DNA from: Streptomyces achromogenes
GTDB taxonomy: Bacteria > Actinomycetota > Actinomycetes > Streptomycetales > Streptomycetaceae
Length of the DNA stretch: 64,000 nt
Assembly (NCBI RefSeq): GCF_030816715.1
Contig: NZ_JAUSYH010000001.1
Span: 1,860,001-1,924,000, forward strand
Direction: 5' to 3'
Below the pieces are notes generated by a model. The model ran no database searches. It was not told the origin of the DNA and was given only the letters and a program-made list of their open reading frames with translations. Shown piece after piece: positions 59,132 to 64,000 of this stretch. How positions within the stretch are numbered: the first letter of the stretch is position 1; each line of letters opens with the position of its first letter. The position numbers were made by a program, and so were the translations under genes.

Positions 59132-59167
59132 GGCGTCCACGCGTGCGTGCGGGGTGCGGCCGAGCGG

Positions 59168-59749
59168 TCAGTCGCCCTGTACGCGCGCGTGCAGGTGCAT
59201 GTCGTGCCAGCCGTCCTGGTGGAGCGCCGCACTGCGCTTGGTGCCCTCCAGGGCGAATCCCGCCTTGCCGGCGACCCGGCAGGAGGCCTCGTTGGCGGTG
59301 GCGTGCATCAGCTCCAGTCGGTGGAAGCCGACTTCGCCGAAGGCCCAGCGGGTCAGGGCGGTCGTGGCGCGCGGCGCGACCCCCCGGCCGCGGGCCGCCG
59401 CGGTCGTCCAGTACGCGATCTCGGCCACGCCCTCGTCCAGCTGGACGCCGCGCAGCGCCACCCGGCCCAGCAGACCGTCGGTGTGCGCGTCGACGACGGC
59501 CCACTGGGCGCCGCGCTCCTCCTGCCAGCACGTCCGCCACTCCTCGATCCAGCCCGCCACCTCCTCCTCGGAGTCGGCGGCCCGGATGTGCCACTGGTGC
59601 ATCGCCGGGTCCTGGAAGGCGGCGTGGACGGCCGGCGCGTCGGTGGCCCGCCACGGGCGCAGCAGCAGGCCGTCGCCGGTGCGGAGCACGGGCTGCGGGG
59701 CGCCCGAGAGGGTACCGGCGGGCAGGACGGGGTCGGCGGTGTAGGGCAT
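59168..59749 (-). CDS. GNAT acetyltransferase, RimJ/RimL type
   Basis: This 193-residue protein matches the RimJ-like branch: LRTGDGLLLRPWRATDAPAVHAAFQDPAMHQW, then the acetyl-CoA loop AAARGRGVAPRATTALTRWAF and the late ATANEASCRVAGKAGFALEG. The His-rich LHQDGWHDMHLHA end is common. The ATG at 59749 follows AGG at 9 nt; the upstream ATG at 59758 lacks a site. It is divergent from the pseudouridine synthase. Target: a small amine or a protein N-terminus. Confidence 0.85.
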   Translation of the reverse strand: MPYTADPVLPAGTLSGAPQPVLRTGDGLLLRPWRATDAPAVHAAFQDPAMHQWHIRAADSEEEVAGWIEEWRTCWQEERGAQWAVVDAHTDGLLGRVALRGVQLDEGVAEIAYWTTAAARGRGVAPRATTALTRWAFGEVGFHRLELMHATANEASCRVAGKAGFALEGTKRSAALHQDGWHDMHLHARVQGD

Positions 59750-59862
59750 GACCCGCATCCTGCCAAGGAGCCGCGGGCCGTCAACCGGATTTCCGCGTCG
59801 CTGCACGGGCGCGGGCTCTCGCCGGGGCCCGCCCGGCACCCCTCGCCGTACGCTGGACCCCG

Positions 59863-60837
59863 ATGAGACGCCGCACCCCTCCCCCGCCCTCCCCCCTGCC
59901 GCAGCGCGACGGCATCGACCCGGTGCGGGTGCGGCTGCCCGGTGAGGGCGACTGGGCCACCGTCCGGGAGCACCTGGTGGAGCGGCTCGGCGAGGCGCGC
60001 GCCCCGATCGTGGACGGGATGCTCGCGGCCGGCCTGGTCGTCGGCGCCGACGGGACGCCGGTCGCGCCCGACGCGCCGTACGTGCCGGGGATGTTCGTGT
60101 GGTTCCACCGCGAGCTGCCGGCCGAGACGCCCGTGCCGTTCCCGCTCGAGATCGTGTACCGCGACGAGCACGTCGTCGTCGTCGACAAGCCGCACTTCCT
60201 GGCCACCACCCCGCGCGGCAGCCATGTCACGGAGACGGCGCTGGCCCGGCTGCGGCGGGAGCTGGGGCTTCCCGCGCTGGGCGCCGCGCACCGCCTGGAC
60301 CGGCTCACGGCCGGTCTGGTGCTGTTCACGGTGCGGCCCGAGGAGCGCGGCGCCTACCAGGGACTGTTCCGTGAGCGCCGGGTGCGCAAGGTGTACGAGG
60401 CCGTCGCGCCGTACGACCCCGCCCTCGTCCTGCCCCGGACGGTGCGCAGCCGGATCGTCAAGGAGCGCGGGGTCCTGGCCGCCTACGAGGTGGCGGGCGA
60501 GCCGAACGCGGTGAGCCGCGTGGAACTGCTCGAGCACAGCGTGGCGCGGGGGCTCGGCCGCTACCGGCTGCTGCCCGCGACCGGGCAGACGCACCAGCTG
60601 CGCGTCCATCTGAACTCCCTCGGCGTGCCGATCCTCGGGGATCCGCTCTACCCCGAGGTGGCCGCCCCCGTGCCGGCCGGCGACTTCCGGCGCCCGCTGC
60701 AACTGCTCGCGCGGGAACTGGAGTTCACCGATCCGGTCACGGGGACGGAGCACCGGCTGCGCAGCGGGCGTGTGCTGCAGGCCTGGGCGTCGTACGACCG
60801 CTGGGCCGCCGCCGCGCAGCCGGAAACCGCTCGGTAG
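59863..60837 (+). CDS. RluA-family pseudouridine synthase
   Basis: This 324-residue enzyme should isomerise uridine in rRNA or tRNA. The catalytic Asp is in AHRLDRLTAGLVLF. The family blocks EIVYRDEHVVVVDKPHFLATTP and LLPATGQTHQLRVHLNSLGVPILGDPLYP are present. An S4-like region at the N-terminus is short. A TACGCT -10-like element ends 8 nt before the ATG, with no ribosome site, so a leaderless mRNA is likely. Confidence 0.92.
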   Translation: MRRRTPPPPSPLPQRDGIDPVRVRLPGEGDWATVREHLVERLGEARAPIVDGMLAAGLVVGADGTPVAPDAPYVPGMFVWFHRELPAETPVPFPLEIVYRDEHVVVVDKPHFLATTPRGSHVTETALARLRRELGLPALGAAHRLDRLTAGLVLFTVRPEERGAYQGLFRERRVRKVYEAVAPYDPALVLPRTVRSRIVKERGVLAAYEVAGEPNAVSRVELLEHSVARGLGRYRLLPATGQTHQLRVHLNSLGVPILGDPLYPEVAAPVPAGDFRRPLQLLARELEFTDPVTGTEHRLRSGRVLQAWASYDRWAAAAQPETAR

Positions 60838-60856
60838 GCGGTTACGGGAGACCGGG

Positions 60857-62386
60857 TCAGTAGCCGCGCCACCAGGCCAGGAAGCGGCGCCAGGCGTTCG
60901 GCCTGCGGACCGGCGCGGCCGGCTGTGCGGCGGCCGGAACGGACGGTGCGGGCGATGCGGGCGGTGTGGGCCGTTGCGCGGCGGCCGGCTCGGCGACCGG
61001 GGCCGGAGCGGGCGTGGCCTGCGGAGGGGTGCTCACCGGGCGCATGGTCCGCTGCGGCGGAACCGGGGCGTGGCTCGGCTTGTGCTTGACGTCCTGCTGG
61101 GGCTTCGGCTCGAACCGGACCGGCAGCTCCACCAGGTGGCGTGAGGCGATGGACGTCGTCCAGCGCAACTCGTCCTCTTCGCAGTCGAGTTGGATGTCCG
61201 GCAGCCGCATCAGCAGCGCGTCGACGCCGACGTCGGCGATGGCACGGCCGATGTCCTGGCCGGGGCACTCGTGCGGGCCGCTGCCGAAGGCAAGATGGGA
61301 GCGGTTGCCCTGCATGTGGGCGGACAGGTCGGGGCGGACCCGGGGGTCCACGTTGCCTGGCGCGGGCGAGAAGAAGAGGCCGTCGCCCCGGCGGATGCGC
61401 TGACCGCCCAGCTCCGTGTCCTGCTTGGCGAAGTAGCCGAAGATCGTGCTGAACGGGGGCTCGTCCCACAGGGACTGCTCGACCGCCTCCGCCACCGTCA
61501 TCTGGCCGCCGTTGAGCTGGGCGAGGAAACGCGGGTCGGTGAGGACCATGCGCAGCACGTTGGAGAGCAGGTTGACGGTGGCCTCGTAGGCGGCGAAGAG
61601 GACCAGGCGCAGATGTTCCCTGATCTCGTCGTCGGTGAGTCCGGCTGGGTGGTTGACGAGGTGACTGGTGAAGTCGTCCTCGGGCTCGGCGCGGCGGCGG
61701 GCGGTGAGCCGGCCGAGCGCCCCCACGACGTACTCGTGGCTCGCGACCGCGGTCTCCGTGCCCTTGAGGGCGTCGCGGGCGGCGTGCACCATCGTGTCGT
61801 TGTACTCGTCGGGCATGCCCAGGACATGGCACATCACGGCCATCGGGAGGTGTTCGGCGAAGTCGCCGACCAGGTCCGCCCCGCCCTTCTCGCAGAAGCG
61901 GTTGACCAGGCGCTGGCTCGAGCGGTTGATGTGGCGGCGCACGCTGCGGTCGTCGATGGTGGCCAGGGCCGCGGTGACCGCGCCCCGCAGCCGCTTGTGC
62001 TCGTCGCCCTCGGCGTGGGCGCAGATCGGCTGCCAGGCGATGTGCGGCATCAGCGGGTGGTCGGGCCGGACCTTGCCGTCCCCCATCTGCGACCAGATGC
62101 GGCTGTCCTTGGTGAACTGCGAGGGCGTGCGCACCATGCGCAGGTTCTCGGCGTGGCCGAGGACCATCCACATCGGCAGGTCGTCGTGGATCAGGACCGG
62201 CGCCACGGGGCCGTGTTCCTCGCGCAGTCGCTCGTACAGTTCGTTCAGGTCCTCCGCTCCTGGGCCGTAGAGGCGGGCCAGGCCGCCGGGGCCGCGCACG
62301 TGCGCGGGGCAGCCGGCCGGCGGGTCGAGGGCGAGGTCGTGCGGGCCGGTGGTGGCGCCGGTGGGGGTGGGGTGTTCGGGAGTCAC
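60857..62386 (-). CDS. rarE: Cytochrome P450, CYP157-type (RarE-like)
   Basis: This 509-residue P450 has the heme loop HLAFGSGPHECPGQDIG (Cys374). The I-helix lacks AGxET and reads LVLFAAYEATVNLLSN. The K-helix ExxR motif is replaced by EQSLW at 303-307, the hallmark I recall for the CYP157 family of Streptomyces. A C-terminal extension of about 95 residues is Pro/Ala-rich and ends RRFLAWWRGY. It follows the GTPase of the conservon by 58 nt. Its role in the conservon is unknown. Confidence 0.85.
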   Translation of the reverse strand: MTPEHPTPTGATTGPHDLALDPPAGCPAHVRGPGGLARLYGPGAEDLNELYERLREEHGPVAPVLIHDDLPMWMVLGHAENLRMVRTPSQFTKDSRIWSQMGDGKVRPDHPLMPHIAWQPICAHAEGDEHKRLRGAVTAALATIDDRSVRRHINRSSQRLVNRFCEKGGADLVGDFAEHLPMAVMCHVLGMPDEYNDTMVHAARDALKGTETAVASHEYVVGALGRLTARRRAEPEDDFTSHLVNHPAGLTDDEIREHLRLVLFAAYEATVNLLSNVLRMVLTDPRFLAQLNGGQMTVAEAVEQSLWDEPPFSTIFGYFAKQDTELGGQRIRRGDGLFFSPAPGNVDPRVRPDLSAHMQGNRSHLAFGSGPHECPGQDIGRAIADVGVDALLMRLPDIQLDCEEDELRWTTSIASRHLVELPVRFEPKPQQDVKHKPSHAPVPPQRTMRPVSTPPQATPAPAPVAEPAAAQRPTPPASPAPSVPAAAQPAAPVRRPNAWRRFLAWWRGY

Positions 62387-62444
62387 AGGGGGTCGCTCCG
62401 AAGCTGTGCTGAATCCGGTGTCGGTGGATGGGATGCCGTGCGGG

Positions 62445-63065
62445 TCAGGTGAGGCTGCGGCTGAGCGCCAGGGAGTGCAGGAAGCGCATGAGGGTCATCA
62501 GGACGTCGCGGCTGGAGGCGCGGCGTCGGACGTCGCACTCCACGATCGGGATCTCGGGCGGCAGGTCGAGCGCGGCCCTGAGGTCGTCGAGGGGGTAACG
62601 GGGCCCGTCGGGGAAGGTGTTGACGGCGACGACGAAGGGCACGCCGCCCTCCTCCAGTCGGCCCATGACCTCGAAGCTGACCTCGAGGCGACGGGTGTCG
62701 ACCAGGACGACCGCGCCCAGCGCCCCTTCGAAGAGCCCGTTCCACAAGAACCAGAAACGCTCCTGGCCGGGGGTGCCGAAGAGGTAGAGCACGACCTGGT
62801 CGGTGATCCGGATGCGGCCGAAGTCCATGGCCACTGTGGTGGCGGTCTTGGTCTCGGAACCGTAGTCGTCGTCGATCCCGATGCCCGCCTGGGTCATGGT
62901 CTCCTCGGTGGTCAGCGGCCTGATCTCGCTGACGGAACCGACCATGGTGGTCTTGCCGACGCCGAAGCCGCCCACGATGACGATCTTCGCCGCGGCTGTG
63001 GTGGTGTGCGGCAGGTGGTCCTCGGCCCGTGGGCCGGGGAGCGTGTCAGAGCCGTTGAAGTCCAT
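62445..63065 (-). CDS. rarD: Conservon small GTPase (RarD-like)
   Basis: This 206-residue protein has the P-loop GGFGVGKTT at 32-40, a G3 region FGTPGQERF and a degenerate G4 AVNTF in place of NKxD. It resembles MglA/Ras-type switch proteins of conservons. Its start overlaps the end of the DUF742 gene by 20 nt. It should cycle between GDP and GTP with the Roadblock protein as a partner, as in MglA/MglB. Confidence 0.88.
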   Translation of the reverse strand: MDFNGSDTLPGPRAEDHLPHTTTAAAKIVIVGGFGVGKTTMVGSVSEIRPLTTEETMTQAGIGIDDDYGSETKTATTVAMDFGRIRITDQVVLYLFGTPGQERFWFLWNGLFEGALGAVVLVDTRRLEVSFEVMGRLEEGGVPFVVAVNTFPDGPRYPLDDLRAALDLPPEIPIVECDVRRRASSRDVLMTLMRFLHSLALSRSLT

Positions 63066-63468
63066 GCATCACCGCTTCGAGGAGGGAACGGTCGGGGAGC
63101 TGCTGCCGGACGATGGGGGCGCGTGCCTGGACGAGCTCGGCCGCCAGCATCTCGGTGAGCAGCACCGTCACCACGCTGAACGGCAGGCCCAGATAGGCCG
63201 ACACCTCGGCCACCGAGAGCGGGGCGCCGCACATCCGCAGCACCGCGGTCTGTTCCGGCGGGGCCGACGAAGGCGTCTCGGCGCACGCCACGATCAGGGT
63301 GACGAGGTCGAGGGGCGCCCGCTCGCCGTCCGCTCCCGTGATGATGTACAGCCGTTCGGGGTTCTTGCCCTCCCCCTCCTGCGCGGGCTCCGCGGCCTGC
63401 GGGGACGGCAGGGGCTGCGGGGGAGGTACGGGCAGGGGTTGTCGCCGCCGGCGTTGCGGAGGGGTCAT
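63046..63468 (-). CDS. rarC: DUF742 protein of the conservon (RarC-like)
   Basis: This 140-residue protein has a Pro-rich N-terminus and the DUF742 core: ERLYIITGADGERAPLDLVTLIVA, then LSVAEVSAYLGLPFSVVTVLLTEMLAAELV, a winged-helix-like fold. In conservons it sits between the Roadblock and GTPase genes, as here. The ATG at 63468 overlaps the roadblock gene stop by 4 nt. Confidence 0.9.
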   Translation of the reverse strand: MTPPQRRRRQPLPVPPPQPLPSPQAAEPAQEGEGKNPERLYIITGADGERAPLDLVTLIVACAETPSSAPPEQTAVLRMCGAPLSVAEVSAYLGLPFSVVTVLLTEMLAAELVQARAPIVRQQLPDRSLLEAVMHGLQRL

Positions 63469-63872
63469 ACGTTCTGCCCGTTGCGGCGGGGAGGACTGGT
63501 CAGGTGGGCGCCGATGCGGACGACCAGGTCGCGCATCATGCCGCTCATCCGGCCCGCCTCGCAGCGCACGTCGGCGAGGACCGCGAGGTAGGCGTTGGCG
63601 CCGGCCGACATCATGTAGAAGTAGCCGCCGCTCAGGTCGATGACGACCATGTCCATCTCGCCGCTGCTGGAGTGGATCTCCTGTCCGACGGCGGCGGCCA
63701 GGCTCTGCAGGCCGGCGCAGGCCGCGGCGACCCGGTCGGCGGCGTCGGGGTCACCGGCGTAACGGGCGATGCGCAGTCCGTCGGCCGACAGCACGACGAT
63801 CATCTCGATGCCCGGAACGCCGTCGTAGAGCTCCTTGAGCAGCCAGTCGAAGTTTTGGCGCTGCTGGATCAC
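63465..63872 (-). CDS. rarB: Roadblock/LC7 protein of the conservon (RarB-like)
   Basis: This 135-residue protein matches Roadblock/LC7: FDWLLKELYDGVPGIEMIVVLSADGLRIAR, then YAGDPDAADRVAAACAGLQSLAAAVG and a C-terminal MVVIDLSGGYFYMMSAGANAYLAVLAD. In Myxococcus the homologous MglB is a GTPase-activating protein. Its GTG start overlaps the upstream kinase stop by 4 nt (GTGA). Confidence 0.92.
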   Translation of the reverse strand: MIQQRQNFDWLLKELYDGVPGIEMIVVLSADGLRIARYAGDPDAADRVAAACAGLQSLAAAVGQEIHSSSGEMDMVVIDLSGGYFYMMSAGANAYLAVLADVRCEAGRMSGMMRDLVVRIGAHLTSPPRRNGQNV

Positions 63873-64000
63873 GTGGGGTCCCCTTCATCGTCGGCCTCGG
63901 TCTTGGCCTTGTCTTCGAGCAGGTGCAGGTACGCGGTCGGGTTGCGGGTGAAGTCGGTGGGGTGGACGCCGGGCGGAGCCGCTTTCTTCAGGCCCTCCCA
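63869..64000 (-). CDS. rarA: Conservon sensor-kinase-like protein (RarA-like), C-terminal end (partial)
   Basis: The last 43 codons of a gene that leaves the window on the right: it ends GVHPTDFTRNPTAYLHLLEDKAKTEADDEGDPT and a TGA at 63871-63869. The position directly upstream of the Roadblock gene is that of the membrane histidine-kinase-like protein in every conservon I recall. The catalytic domain is outside the window. The identity rests on gene order. Confidence 0.6.
   Translation of the reverse strand, partial: WEGLKKAAPPGVHPTDFTRNPTAYLHLLEDKAKTEADDEGDPT

Overview
The window is high-GC, densely coded chromosomal DNA with GTG and TTG starts, many 4-nt start/stop overlaps and AGGAGG-type ribosome sites. 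The gene content (argCJBDR next to argH, infC-rpmI-rplT, pheST, an NsdA-like regulator, a multi-component 'conservon' with a CYP157 P450) points to a Streptomyces. From memory the gene order resembles the S. coelicolor SCO1570-SCO1630 core region. No tRNA, rRNA, CRISPR array, prophage or insertion sequence was seen.

Layout. 1-5300 (mostly minus strand): acyltransferase tail, a TetR repressor with its MFS pump, an aldo/keto reductase and argH. 5300-11600 (plus): a secreted protein built from two near-identical domains, a flavin-binding split-barrel protein, an L,D-transpeptidase-like protein, and a redox cassette made of a ferric-reductase-like membrane protein, an anchored protein with three FMN-binding domains, and ApbE. 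11600-16480 (minus): arginine operon argC-J-B-D-R with ARG boxes over its promoter. 16600-27650: GH51 arabinofuranosidase, a histidine-phosphatase-fold protein lacking its catalytic histidines, a divergent MocR/EamA pair, DUF1918, a Tat-exported GH10-like hydrolase, 3-hydroxybutyryl-CoA dehydrogenase, a NUDIX protein and an HTH/TPR regulator. 27700-36200 (mostly minus): translation block pheS-pheT, PAS histidine kinase, SpoU rRNA methyltransferase, infC-rpmI-rplT with an attenuator-like leader, DUF1844. 36200-43060: SseB-like protein, a penicillin-recognising-type serine hydrolase, and an operon pairing a proline-rich membrane protein with a mycosin-like subtilase. 43080-48310: a gamma-glutamylation cluster (GlnA4-like ligase, aldehyde dehydrogenase, SDR on minus; GntR regulator and C26 hydrolase on plus). 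48400-60840: LysR/TDT transporter, XRE-cupin regulator with a cytosolic metal-receptor-fold protein, a lone 5'-3' exonuclease, an iron-box-controlled siderophore reductase, PadR plus a DrrAB-like ABC exporter, an APC permease, an acetyltransferase and a pseudouridine synthase. 60850-64000 (minus): a conservon of the cvn9/rar type, ending in CYP157.

How parts cooperate. The two ARG-box promoters have the same geometry, so ArgR encoded here should control both argC and argH. The 8052-11411 cassette reads as one extracytosolic flavin electron-transfer line: the membrane reductase supplies electrons, the triple FMN-domain protein carries them, and ApbE attaches the flavins. The glnA4 cluster reads as gamma-glutamylation of an amino alcohol or polyamine, stepwise oxidation, then release of glutamate. 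All functional statements come from reading motifs by eye; no search was run.
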